Shown here piece after piece: positions 30,042 through 39,403 of a stretch of DNA of 64,000 nucleotides. The notes below the pieces were generated by a model. It did no database searches. It saw nothing but the letters and a program-made list of their open reading frames with translations, and had not been told where the DNA came from. Every line of letters starts with the position of its first letter. Within the stretch, counting starts at the first letter, position 1. The position numbers and the translations under genes were made by a program. Location of the stretch: assembly GCA_030446305.1 (NCBI GenBank), contig JASUSA010000008.1:1-64000 (forward strand). The letters are read 5' to 3'. The stretch comes from Clostridiales bacterium (GTDB lineage Bacteria; Bacillota; Clostridia; Peptostreptococcales; Acidaminobacteraceae).

Positions 30042-30659
30042 TTATTTATTGCGGTAATAACTGTGTGCGCAATAAAGCGCACCTGCTGGATTATGCGCCA
30101 AAACGCGATCTTTTGCCACCAGCGTCGTCACCATTGCATCAGAATGCTTATAAAACAGCGAATCGTGGCCAACGCACAAGCCGATGATAATATTGAGTTC
30201 CGTTGCCATTTCATTTAGATAAAGCGCTTGTGCAATGGGATTACACATGGTCTCATAGGTGCCGGGGCGTACTTTTTGAGAATCGGCAAGTCCCATGTGT
30301 TCCTTTGGAATACCGCCTGTCTTGCAAATGACACTGTGTACTTCAAATCCTTCTTTGCGCAGCATCGCTTCATATGTTTTTGCTTCTTGCTTCAAGCCAA
30401 GGCAAAAGGCAATGCCCAAGCGTTTATAGCCCATCTTCTTGCAGAAATTGATGGTCTCACGAACGCGCGGCCACTCGCAGTACCCCTCTGATTCTATTTC
30501 GGCACTCGCTTTATAAAATGATTTCAAGCCTTCTTTTTCATAGAGATCAAGGCTTTTTAAAAGCGTCGTCTGATCTCGCATTGGACAATTTGCGGGCATA
30601 TCGGATTTATCTTCATTTAGACAGCTGGTCTTTGCACACACGGCACAAGTATACGGCAT
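30042..30659 (-). CDS. DUF1847 Cys-rich protein
   Basis: MPYTCAVCAKTSCLNEDKSDMPANCPMRD...; RBS TGGAGG before ATG 30659. Confidence 0.75.
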   Translation of the reverse strand: MPYTCAVCAKTSCLNEDKSDMPANCPMRDQTTLLKSLDLYEKEGLKSFYKASAEIESEGYCEWPRVRETINFCKKMGYKRLGIAFCLGLKQEAKTYEAMLRKEGFEVHSVICKTGGIPKEHMGLADSQKVRPGTYETMCNPIAQALYLNEMATELNIIIGLCVGHDSLFYKHSDAMVTTLVAKDRVLAHNPAGALYCAHSYYRNK

Positions 30660-30838
30660 TTTTTCCTCCATTTCAAAGCACATTCCGTTGTTACGCTGCA
30701 CGGCATTCGATTGCAGCATCGTTAAAATACTGCTGAAAACACTGTTATTGCAAACGTTATCATCATTTTTGCAACCTGATTATAACGCGAATGCCCTGGA
30801 CTGTCAAATGCTATCGCCATGCTAAAATGCTTCCAAAA

Positions 30839-31924
30839 TTATTCTGTCGTCTTAACGCCCATGCCGTCCTGTATTTGGTCGACACCTCTCATAATCCAAA
30901 TTTTATCCGTTGGCAAGTTTATTACCTCAATGCGTTCACCCGACAAGCTGCCAATTTCAATTGGCACCCTAACGGCTGTATGATCTTCAATATAAAAGGC
31001 ATACTGATCTTCGCCAATATGTTTAATTGCCGACAGCGGAAGTGTCATTGCAGATCGCGGTGCTTCCATAAACGCAACTTCACAGGCTATGCCATCTAGG
31101 AGCAAATCATTCACATCCGGAAGTGTCAGTGTTATGTCATACATTTTCGTCACTTCATTTTGAAGAAAACTCAGTGTCTCTACATTGGCATCATATGCTG
31201 TTCCATCAATGGTAACAACGCTTCTGTCAATGGTGTCAAGGCGTTTGAGCTGATCATAAGTCAGTGACGTCTCGATTAGCATACCGCCAGTTTGGATAAT
31301 TTGAACGGCTGTTTGCGACGTTACGCGTTCACCGGCATTTAACTCAAAACCATTGACGATGCCTTCCGCTGGACTCTTTACGGTGTAATCCGTGATGCCC
31401 GCACTTAAAATACGAACCTGTTCTCTGTACGCGGTAGCCGCATTGTCATATTGTCTTGAAAGTGATGAAACCTGGGATTGTGCTGACGAGCGAGTCGAAT
31501 CTGTTGCTGCACCCACTGCATAAAGTGCTTCAATATCAGCCAATTGTTTTTCTGCGTCCTTGAGCTGTATCGACAGGTTGTCCCGCGTCGTTTTCAACCC
31601 GGAAACCGTCGCTTCATAATTGGCTTTCGCCGTTGAATCATCTAGTATATACAGAATATCGCCTGCTTCAACATAGGCACCGTTTTCTACAAAGACTTCT
31701 TTAATCGTGCCGCTGAGCGCCGGTGTTACGGTAAGCACATCGGCTGGTCTTACAGCGCCAATGGTTTTGAACCCATCGGCAAAAACAGTTGTTTCCGCTG
31801 TTCCCGAAGTTACGGCGATCCGATTGTCAACCGGATTTTCATCCGCCAAATTACTTTGACATGCCGTTAGACTTACCAACAGCAACAACAGCCATCCCAT
31901 ACGCCAAATATTATATTTCATCAT
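30839..31924 (-). CDS. RND efflux periplasmic adaptor / membrane fusion lipoprotein
   Basis: Lipobox LTACQSN; TVTPALSGTIKEVFVENGAYVEAGDILYILDDS, SPAEGIVNGFELNAGERV; overlaps the RND gene. Confidence 0.9.
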   Translation of the reverse strand: MMKYNIWRMGWLLLLLVSLTACQSNLADENPVDNRIAVTSGTAETTVFADGFKTIGAVRPADVLTVTPALSGTIKEVFVENGAYVEAGDILYILDDSTAKANYEATVSGLKTTRDNLSIQLKDAEKQLADIEALYAVGAATDSTRSSAQSQVSSLSRQYDNAATAYREQVRILSAGITDYTVKSPAEGIVNGFELNAGERVTSQTAVQIIQTGGMLIETSLTYDQLKRLDTIDRSVVTIDGTAYDANVETLSFLQNEVTKMYDITLTLPDVNDLLLDGIACEVAFMEAPRSAMTLPLSAIKHIGEDQYAFYIEDHTAVRVPIEIGSLSGERIEVINLPTDKIWIMRGVDQIQDGMGVKTTE

Positions 31925-34900
31925 GTGCCTCCTTTTTATCTGAACGCCGCTCAATTAGGTGATACGTCACCGGAATAAAATAGAGCGTCATAATCGTCGT
32001 CACAAGCAGTCCAAAGACGAGTGTAAAACTGAATTGTGCATAATAAACTTCCCTAAAAGCTAACGGCAGTACGCCGCCAATGGTCGTCATCGTCGTTGCC
32101 AATACAGGATTAAATCTTATTTTTCCCGCTTCGACAACAGCCTCATCTAAACTCACCCCTTCTTGTCTCAAGCCATTCATAAAATCAATGAGCACGATTG
32201 CATCATTGACGGCAATTCCAACAAGTGCAACCAATCCCATAAAAGCGTAAAAGCCAAATTCATTCCCCGTGATAACGAGTCCCGTAAAAACACCGATAAA
32301 GGCCATTGGCACCGTTGTGAGAATGGCAAATGGCTGCTTTACTGATTTGAACTGCACCGTTAAAATGACAAAGACCAATAGGATAGCGAGAATCATGGAA
32401 CGCATCAAATCTTTAAAACTGTCCTGTATCTGCGTCACTTCACCGGATAATCTAACAGTGACGCCATCCGGCATTTGAATGCCTGAAAGCTTTTGATCCA
32501 GTTCACTTGTAATTTCAGATGCATTGTAACCATCCATGACATCTGCGGTCACAGTAATAATGCGTTCGCCATCCTGATGGGCAATGGCAGAAACACCTTG
32601 TTCAAAATGATAAGAGGCTACAGCGGCAAGCGGCAGCTTCGTCCCATTCTGCATTGCAATATAAATCGAATCGAGATCAACTGCATTTGTATTGTGAATG
32701 GCCGTGTCAATCACGCGCACATCAATCAACGTCTGTCCTTCTTTAAGCGTTGTTGCAACAGCACCGTTCAACACGCGATTTAGCTGTCTTGCCACTTCAC
32801 CGACAGATAGTCCGTATTGATTCGCCGCGATCGGATCAATCTTCATCACCGTTCGCGGGCCACTGTCTGTTACAGAGACAGCGGCATTGTAAACACCGTC
32901 TATCCCTCTTAAAATTGCCAAATATTGATCGGCCACATTTTTTCCCGCTTCATAATCCTCTGCAGCGAGTTCGATGGCAATAGGCTTGCCGGATGGCGGC
33001 CCTCCCTGTGCAGCCACTGCAATTTCTATCTTGGCATCCGGGATTGCTGCAAAAGCGCGTTCCAAACGCTTTAGCACTGTAAAACCGTTATCTGTCATCA
33101 ACGATTTATCAAAGAACGTCACATTAATCGTCGCCGTATCTGCAGATGCAATACCGCCGATCGCGGTATTAAACACTGCAACAGCAGGTTCTTCAATCAA
33201 AACACGTTCTACAGCAGAAGTCACGCGTCCCGTCTCATCAAGTGTCATTCCCCCTGGTGTATCAACCGTTACCGTCAGACTATTCGGTTCCGCCTGAGGA
33301 AAAAAGTTTACTTTTAATATCCCCAGCGGTATAAAAGCAGCAGTGCCAACGAGTACGACAATGCCCACCAAAATAAGTGAAAGCTGCCGCCAAGGCGATG
33401 TAATCAGCCATGAGAGAATCTTTTCATATCCTTTCACAAGACGTGATGTTTCCATTGACGAACTGCCGAGGCGCCAAAGTTTCAAGGCCATTAAAGTACC
33501 AAAAAAAGCTGATGCCGCAATCGGTAGCCATTTCGTCCCCTCGGAATCATAAAAGGCAATAAAACTCACCAGCATCATAAAAGCCAGCGCCAACAGTTTC
33601 TTTATACGACCGGTTTTAATTGATGCCAGCCGCTTCTTTGAACGTTTCAGCATCACGAGGTAAATCGACGGCGTCACCGTAATTGAAATGAGCAGCGATG
33701 ACAGCAACGCCAAGATAATCGTTCTTGGGATCGTATTGACAAAGGCTCCCATAATGCCGGGCAAAATCGAAAGCGGGAAAAAAGCGGCAACGGTTGTCAT
33801 CGTAGACGCAAGTATGGGCAGCGCTACCTGTGCCACACCATCAAGCGCTGCACGGTAAGGTGTATAGCCCATTCGATACAATCGATCCATATTTTCCATG
33901 ACGATTATGGCGTTGTCCACCAGCAGGCCCAACGCTACAATGAGCCCCAGAATTGCAAAGGTATTGAGCGATATGCCGAGATAGCTTAATAGTCCCAATG
34001 TCAGAAGCAGCGACAGCGGCATTGTAATTGCTACAATCAGTGATTCTTTTAGGCCAATAAACAAGAACAGCACCATGATGACCACCAGCAAACCGGAGCC
34101 TGCGCTCAGTTGGATATTGCTTAAATCACGATTGACATTCACGGCGTTGTCATAGACAATTTCAACCGCGACATCTTTCGGATAAAGTCGGCCGCGCCCT
34201 GCTTCAATCATGGTTTTAACACTAGAACTGGTTCCGATAACATCCGCTCCCTTTTTGCGGTACACGGTCATATACACGCTTTCCTTAGCGACATCGCTTG
34301 TATCAGATTTAAAATAGGTTCGATTAATCAGCCGCTGCGTTTTGATATCATAATGAATATCTGCCAGTTCACCAAGGTAAACAGCCTGACCGCCATTTCC
34401 TGAAACAATGATGTTTTTCATTGCCTCAATATCCGAAATGCGATTATCAATGCTGACAGTCGTCAACTGACCACCGCGTTCAACCGTTCCAACCGGCAAG
34501 TCAACATTGCTCCCAGCAAGTGCATTCATAACCTGATCAAATGTAAAGCCACTGCTTCTGAGTTTATTTTCATCTACGACGACGTGTATTTCCTCTGCCA
34601 CATCGCCCGATAAGGTCACATCATCTACAGCGGGCATCGCATTCACCTCATCAGCAATATCGGATGCAATTTGTGAAAGCGTCGAAATACGATAGGGCCC
34701 ACTGACACTGAATGTCATCAACGGCAGTTCACTGGTTTTAAAAATAACCGCGTCTGGCTTCTCTGCGCCATCAGGTAAATTAACCTCGCCCAGAAGGCTG
34801 TCCGCTTCAAGTTCTTTCTTTTGAATATCCACACTTTCCAAGAAGGTAATGACAACATATGAAAGTCCTTCCGATGATTGTGAAGTTATCTCATCAATCT

Positions 34901-35204
34901 CATCCATTCCCGATAATGCCGTCTCAATCGGATCGGTTACAAGCTGCTCTACATCCAATGCGCCGGCACCCGGATAAGGTGTTTGAATCATCAGCGTCGG
35001 AAAGACAATTTCCGGCAAGGATTCTTTTGGCAACAAATAGGCACTGCTAATCCCTAGCACCAGCAATAAGACGATGAATAGATACGTCATATGTGTGTTA
35101 TGAATAAAATACCCTGCAATTTTACCGAGAAGGTGCATCCTGCCCTGCTCAGCTTTTTGATCTGTTTGTTCTCGATGGTTGTCCTGATCGTTTACATTAC
35201 GCAT
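31911..35204 (-). CDS. RND (AcrB/MdtB-type) efflux transporter, 1097 aa
   Basis: YPGAGALDVEQLVTDPIE, GLIVALGLLVDNAIIVMENMDRL, GLVALVGIAVNDAIVLIDFMN; about 12 TM segments. Confidence 0.95.
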   Translation of the reverse strand: MRNVNDQDNHREQTDQKAEQGRMHLLGKIAGYFIHNTHMTYLFIVLLLVLGISSAYLLPKESLPEIVFPTLMIQTPYPGAGALDVEQLVTDPIETALSGMDEIDEITSQSSEGLSYVVITFLESVDIQKKELEADSLLGEVNLPDGAEKPDAVIFKTSELPLMTFSVSGPYRISTLSQIASDIADEVNAMPAVDDVTLSGDVAEEIHVVVDENKLRSSGFTFDQVMNALAGSNVDLPVGTVERGGQLTTVSIDNRISDIEAMKNIIVSGNGGQAVYLGELADIHYDIKTQRLINRTYFKSDTSDVAKESVYMTVYRKKGADVIGTSSSVKTMIEAGRGRLYPKDVAVEIVYDNAVNVNRDLSNIQLSAGSGLLVVIMVLFLFIGLKESLIVAITMPLSLLLTLGLLSYLGISLNTFAILGLIVALGLLVDNAIIVMENMDRLYRMGYTPYRAALDGVAQVALPILASTMTTVAAFFPLSILPGIMGAFVNTIPRTIILALLSSLLISITVTPSIYLVMLKRSKKRLASIKTGRIKKLLALAFMMLVSFIAFYDSEGTKWLPIAASAFFGTLMALKLWRLGSSSMETSRLVKGYEKILSWLITSPWRQLSLILVGIVVLVGTAAFIPLGILKVNFFPQAEPNSLTVTVDTPGGMTLDETGRVTSAVERVLIEEPAVAVFNTAIGGIASADTATINVTFFDKSLMTDNGFTVLKRLERAFAAIPDAKIEIAVAAQGGPPSGKPIAIELAAEDYEAGKNVADQYLAILRGIDGVYNAAVSVTDSGPRTVMKIDPIAANQYGLSVGEVARQLNRVLNGAVATTLKEGQTLIDVRVIDTAIHNTNAVDLDSIYIAMQNGTKLPLAAVASYHFEQGVSAIAHQDGERIITVTADVMDGYNASEITSELDQKLSGIQMPDGVTVRLSGEVTQIQDSFKDLMRSMILAILLVFVILTVQFKSVKQPFAILTTVPMAFIGVFTGLVITGNEFGFYAFMGLVALVGIAVNDAIVLIDFMNGLRQEGVSLDEAVVEAGKIRFNPVLATTMTTIGGVLPLAFREVYYAQFSFTLVFGLLVTTIMTLYFIPVTYHLIERRSDKKEAHDEI

Positions 35205-36117
35205 AAATACCTCTTTTCAATGTTGACAATTTATAAATCGCTTCTTCCATGCTTTCGGCATACAAGTCCGCTTCTCTTTTCACTTCATCTGCCATCAGGG
35301 ATTCAAGCGCTTGTCCGCTCACAAGGATAAGTGGCTGCTGGCTCTTGGGCATTAATCGAATGGCGTGTATCATCTCATAGACGCCACTCAGATGCTGAGG
35401 CATCGTACACGAGATTCCCAGCACGTGTGGTTCCCATTTTGTAACAGCTGCAATGACTTCAGACGTATCCGTTTGAGTTCCCAGATAATAAGTCGTCCAC
35501 CCAGCCTGCATCAGTTCGTGATGCATCATCCGAAGTCCCATATCATGCAGTTCCTGCGGGGCTGTCACGCCGACAAATGTGGTAAATCCCGCTTCCTTGT
35601 ATGGCTGCCGTTTCGCATACAGCTGCTGAAGTCCTAAATGAATAGCCTCTGTCATAAAATGCTCCTGAAAGACATCGATTTCGCCGCTCGCCCATAGTGC
35701 ACCAATACGATATAGAACCACTTTGAGAATGTGTTCGCAAATTATAATTGTCGTTATGTCGTAATAATGTAGCATGGCAATAAAATGAACAATATCGGAT
35801 AGGTGGCCATTTAAAAGATGTACCATCAATTTTTCGGCCTGCATTTTATAAAATGTGTCAGGACTGACCTTCAATATTTCGGATTGCTCGCGCAGAAGCA
35901 TCTGCATATCTACGGCAATTTCATCCTCTGATACAAGTTCATGCATGGATACATCGAAGATGAGCGCCATTTTTTGGAGCAGCTTTATAGAGGGCATCCG
36001 CGACCCGCTTTCATAATTTGCAATCGCAGGCTGCGTAATGGACAGTGCATGTGCCAACTGCACTTGGCTTAACCCCTTTTGTTTTCGAAAGTACTTTAAT
36101 TGTTCAGAAAATCGCAT
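35197..36117 (-). CDS. XRE-HTH transcriptional regulator fused to a CarH/MerR-type cobalamin-binding module
   Basis: N-term MRFSEQLKYFRKQKGLSQVQLAHALSITQPAIANYESGSRMPS (XRE); ALWASGEIDVFQEHF (W-x9-EH); TAPQELHDMGLRMMHHELMQAGWTTYYLGTQTDTSEVI (ExHxxG); LGISCTM...LILVSGQALES. Confidence 0.88.
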   Translation of the reverse strand: MRFSEQLKYFRKQKGLSQVQLAHALSITQPAIANYESGSRMPSIKLLQKMALIFDVSMHELVSEDEIAVDMQMLLREQSEILKVSPDTFYKMQAEKLMVHLLNGHLSDIVHFIAMLHYYDITTIIICEHILKVVLYRIGALWASGEIDVFQEHFMTEAIHLGLQQLYAKRQPYKEAGFTTFVGVTAPQELHDMGLRMMHHELMQAGWTTYYLGTQTDTSEVIAAVTKWEPHVLGISCTMPQHLSGVYEMIHAIRLMPKSQQPLILVSGQALESLMADEVKREADLYAESMEEAIYKLSTLKRGIYA

Positions 36118-36147
36118 CCCATTCTCCAATCGTTCTGCTATTTTTCA

Positions 36148-36175
36148 TACAAGGAAATGGCATCATTCCCTTGTA
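36148..36175. promoter_or_regulatory. Inverted repeat in the leader of the XRE-B12/RND operon
   Basis: TACAAGGAAATG-gcat-CATTCCCTTGTA (11/12 arm match). Confidence 0.65.
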
Positions 36176-36264
36176 CGTTATGATTCCTGTATTAAAGCTA
36201 TACAAATAAGCCAATTATTTAATCCAATTGATACCCATTTTCATCACAGGCTATCACACAAATA

Positions 36265-36293
36265 AAAAAATATCACATAATGTGATATTTTTT
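36265..36293. promoter_or_regulatory. Perfect 29-nt palindrome, candidate operator upstream of the XRE-B12/RND operon
   Basis: AAAAAATATCACAT-A-ATGTGATATTTTTT, with extra ATCACA copies at 36243 and 36253. Confidence 0.7.
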
Positions 36294-36336
36294 GTAAGAT
36301 TCTATTGTCTAAATGTATGCTGCAATCGCACCTCGC

Positions 36337-36370
36337 AAAAAAGACCCTATCATTTTTGATAAGGTCTTTT
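36337..36370. terminator. Terminator downstream of mrp
   Basis: AAAAAAGACCctATCatttttGATaAGGTCTTTT. Confidence 0.82.
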
Positions 36371-36412
36371 ATAATGGCACTGAACATTGCGGTTCAACAC
36401 CCCATATACTTT

Positions 36413-37246
36413 TTATGATAGTGCTTCCAATTTTTCAGCCGTATTTTCGAACCAATTGCCCTTAAAGAGTTCAATCATACCCCTGTCGCAAATTTGTGCA
36501 AAAGCGGAATCAATTGGCAATTTCTCCAAAACGGGAAGCGCATACTGACTTGCCATTTGTTCCAACTTCGATTCGCCAAATATTTGATGTTTCGCACCAC
36601 AGCTGCCGCATTCAAAATAAGACATGTTTTCTACAATGCCCAAAATTGGAATCGACATGTGATTGGCCATGTTAACCGCCTTCTCTACAATCATGCCAAC
36701 GAGTGCCTGCGGCGATGTAACAACGATGATCCCATCTACTTTAATTGACTGGAAAACCGTCAGCGGCACATCACCCGTGCCCGGCGGCATGTCAATAAAC
36801 ATGTAATCGACATCTTCCCAAATAACTTCTGACCAAAATTGTTTAACCATATTTGCAATGATCGGGCCGCGCCATACAACCGGATCACTTTCATTTTCAA
36901 GCAGTAAATTAATGCTCATAATATCAATACCCGTTTTCGTCGAAATCGGATAAATGCCTTCAGGTGTGCCAAGCGCCTTTTCTTTTATACCAAAAGCTTT
37001 TGGAATAGATGGCCCTGTAATATCGGCATCTAGAATAGCCGCTTTATGACCTCTACGTTGCATGGTTACAGCAAGCATTGACGTCACAAGGCTTTTGCCG
37101 ACGCCGCCCTTGCCGCTAACGACACCGATAACTTTTTTGACGCGACTTGCCTGATGCAGCGGCGCTGAAAAATCATGCGGCTTGCTTTCCCTCGAATCAC
37201 AATTTTCTGTACACGAATCACATTGATGTGAACAATTCTCACTCAT
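36413..37246 (-). CDS. Mrp/NBP35-family Fe-S cluster carrier P-loop ATPase
   Basis: KKVIGVVSGKGGVGKSLVTSMLAVTMQRRGHKAAILDADITGPSIPKAFG; DYMFIDMPPGTGDVPLT; ENMSYFECGSCGAKH; N-terminal CSHQCDSCTENC. Confidence 0.95.
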   Translation of the reverse strand: MSENCSHQCDSCTENCDSRESKPHDFSAPLHQASRVKKVIGVVSGKGGVGKSLVTSMLAVTMQRRGHKAAILDADITGPSIPKAFGIKEKALGTPEGIYPISTKTGIDIMSINLLLENESDPVVWRGPIIANMVKQFWSEVIWEDVDYMFIDMPPGTGDVPLTVFQSIKVDGIIVVTSPQALVGMIVEKAVNMANHMSIPILGIVENMSYFECGSCGAKHQIFGESKLEQMASQYALPVLEKLPIDSAFAQICDRGMIELFKGNWFENTAEKLEALS

Positions 37247-37270
37247 TAATATCACCCACTTTTAAATATT

Positions 37271-37282
37271 GGGCATATGCCC
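37271..37282. promoter_or_regulatory. 12-nt palindrome GGGCATATGCCC upstream of mrp
   Basis: Perfect palindrome about 25 nt 5' of the start; related sequences lie upstream of the DUF5320 gene. Confidence 0.6.
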
Positions 37283-37379
37283 CATAAAAACATTATACGC
37301 CACTGCCAGACAAAGTCAACCTAAAAATCTGTTCAGTTGAAAGCTTGCGACAATGCCGAAATCAGCGCTTACGACTCGG

Positions 37380-38303
37380 CTAAATGACATCCTTTAAGCA
37401 AGTCATGCCATCCTGAGACCACCGCCTGTACTTGCAATTCCAGCAAACGCCTGAAACAGCGTCAATACATTCTTCGTCCATATCTTTTACAAATGTTTGA
37501 CACGCTTTTTTTGGCGCCTGCAGCTTATACCCTTTCAAGAGATTATAGTCAAATCGCTCAATAAAACCGGCACCCATTTGCGTCTGCCTGATCACGCGCT
37601 TGTCCAGTGCAACATAGCCTTGCGGTGTTTCATCGACGAGAAGGGTAAAACGATGATCTTTTAAAATCACTTTTGTCGGCTGATAAATGAGAATTTCAGC
37701 CGTTTCAGGCACTGATGCCCCCTTCGTCGTCTCAATTAATTCAATCTCATTGGCAGTTTGCAGTGCTTTTGCTGTGAAGCGTTGGTTTTCAACATGCTTC
37801 AAAAGGCCCTTTGCCTCGCCGTGATTGCCGGAAAGTCTTAGCCCAACACCTGCCATTGCACCAATGATTCCATCCCCTGTACCGCCATGTTCGGAGAGGT
37901 GTATGCCCAGATAGTACGCGAGGTCATATGCCGCCTGTTTTGTCAGCACTTCTGTCGTTGCGCGCTGTCCAAAATGGATGAGCATATTTTTTTCATTAAT
38001 CGTCGGATTCCCGATCATGCAAAATCCAGGATCTGAACCGGCGGCTCTGAATTTTCGAATGATGTCTATGCTGATATCTTGTATCAGGCGCATGGAACAT
38101 CTTGGCGCTTCACCTTCGAGACACATGGAACTATTGTGCGAAGTATAGGGAATATCTTCATGAATTAGCAATTGGTGCCTGGTAATATGATGGCATTTTC
38201 CAATGCCCTGTGCAGCAATTTCCCGTTTAATACGTTCAACCAATTCACCTGTTCCAATCGAATCGACATTGTCCGTATCGTCCAGGCAGAGAAAGAACTT
38301 CAT
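37380..38303 (-). CDS. TiaS-like (tRNA-Ile2 agmatinylcytidine synthetase-related) protein, last gene of ABC transporter operon
   Basis: MKFFLCLDDTDNVDSIGTGELVERIKREI resembles the TiaS N-terminal hDDTDS motif; HGGTGDGIIGAMAGVGLRLSGNHGEAKG; C-terminal Cys motif CIDAVSGVCWNCKYRRWSQDGMTC. Confidence 0.6.
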   Translation of the reverse strand: MKFFLCLDDTDNVDSIGTGELVERIKREIAAQGIGKCHHITRHQLLIHEDIPYTSHNSSMCLEGEAPRCSMRLIQDISIDIIRKFRAAGSDPGFCMIGNPTINEKNMLIHFGQRATTEVLTKQAAYDLAYYLGIHLSEHGGTGDGIIGAMAGVGLRLSGNHGEAKGLLKHVENQRFTAKALQTANEIELIETTKGASVPETAEILIYQPTKVILKDHRFTLLVDETPQGYVALDKRVIRQTQMGAGFIERFDYNLLKGYKLQAPKKACQTFVKDMDEECIDAVSGVCWNCKYRRWSQDGMTCLKDVI

Positions 38304-39403
38304 AACTGTCCCTCCTGATAATCCTTAGGCAACCGCATCGTTTCGCCACGCATAATGGCTTGATACATGTCGTCTGTTAAATTGAATTCAAACAGCGTTT
38401 CATAAAATTGCCGAACCTCATCCTGCAAATCAACATCTGCAAAGCGATCCGGATATAAATCATTTGCAACCCATAAAATCGCAAGCGGCGTTTCAATAGA
38501 TGTTTTATGCCCCCATCGGCTTATGCCAATCGGCATTTGCTTGACTTCGCGATTTTTCACGGCATCGATAAACTGCCATTGCGGATTCGTCAGGATGTAC
38601 TCGGAGACGCCGCTTTCATTACAGTAAATAACCGCCGGATTCCAAAGAATGATTTGCTCTAAATTCGTGTAATATTTATCACCGTCTTTTTCAAGATCCG
38701 CACCAAGGGAAACATTTACGCCGCCTGCAACTTTCATCCAATCTGCCGGCAGCGTGTCACTGGCAACTGTACAGTTAGCCTCATTGATCGAATGGTAGAC
38801 ACGCACTTTCTCGTCCTCTGTCAGCGTCTCTAAATGCGTCTCAACCAGTGTGACAATACGATCGTAAAAAGTTGTATATGCCGCTGCTTCATCTTCGGCA
38901 TCCAACAATTTTCCCAACATGGTCACGACTTCTTTTTCTTCGGCCATATTTTGAAAATCTACAACAAAATAAGGAATACCGAATTTATCAAGTTGTTCGG
39001 TTTGCTTGTCATCATAGTAAATGCTCATTGATATTAAAGCAACATCTATAGACTGATCGAGCAGCGTTTCCATATTAATCTGACCACTGCTTACCGCCAT
39101 TACGGCATCGCCTATCGTCGGCACCAGTTCATTCAGTAAAACATCACGCTTTAAACCGTTGTTTACGGCGACAATTCGATCACCGCGGTCGAGCATGCTC
39201 ACCATGTGACCAGACACGGCATATAATGCAGCAATGTGCTCAGGATTTTTTGGCAAGGTAAGTGTTCTGCCTGCACTATCTGTTACCGTTACAACGGCAG
39301 GGTTGTCTGCTGCGTTATCTGTATGCTGTGCCTCAGGTTTTGCGGCACATCCCGATACTGCCAAAAGGAGAATCAGTCCCAATATTGCAAGTTTTCTTTT
39401 CAT
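38300..39403 (-). CDS. ABC transporter substrate-binding lipoprotein (PeriBP_2, BtuF/FepB type)
   Basis: Lipobox AVSGCAAK; VTVTDSAGRTLTLPKNPEHIAALYAVSGHMVSMLDRGDRIVAV. Confidence 0.88.
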   Translation of the reverse strand: MKRKLAILGLILLLAVSGCAAKPEAQHTDNAADNPAVVTVTDSAGRTLTLPKNPEHIAALYAVSGHMVSMLDRGDRIVAVNNGLKRDVLLNELVPTIGDAVMAVSSGQINMETLLDQSIDVALISMSIYYDDKQTEQLDKFGIPYFVVDFQNMAEEKEVVTMLGKLLDAEDEAAAYTTFYDRIVTLVETHLETLTEDEKVRVYHSINEANCTVASDTLPADWMKVAGGVNVSLGADLEKDGDKYYTNLEQIILWNPAVIYCNESGVSEYILTNPQWQFIDAVKNREVKQMPIGISRWGHKTSIETPLAILWVANDLYPDRFADVDLQDEVRQFYETLFEFNLTDDMYQAIMRGETMRLPKDYQEGQL

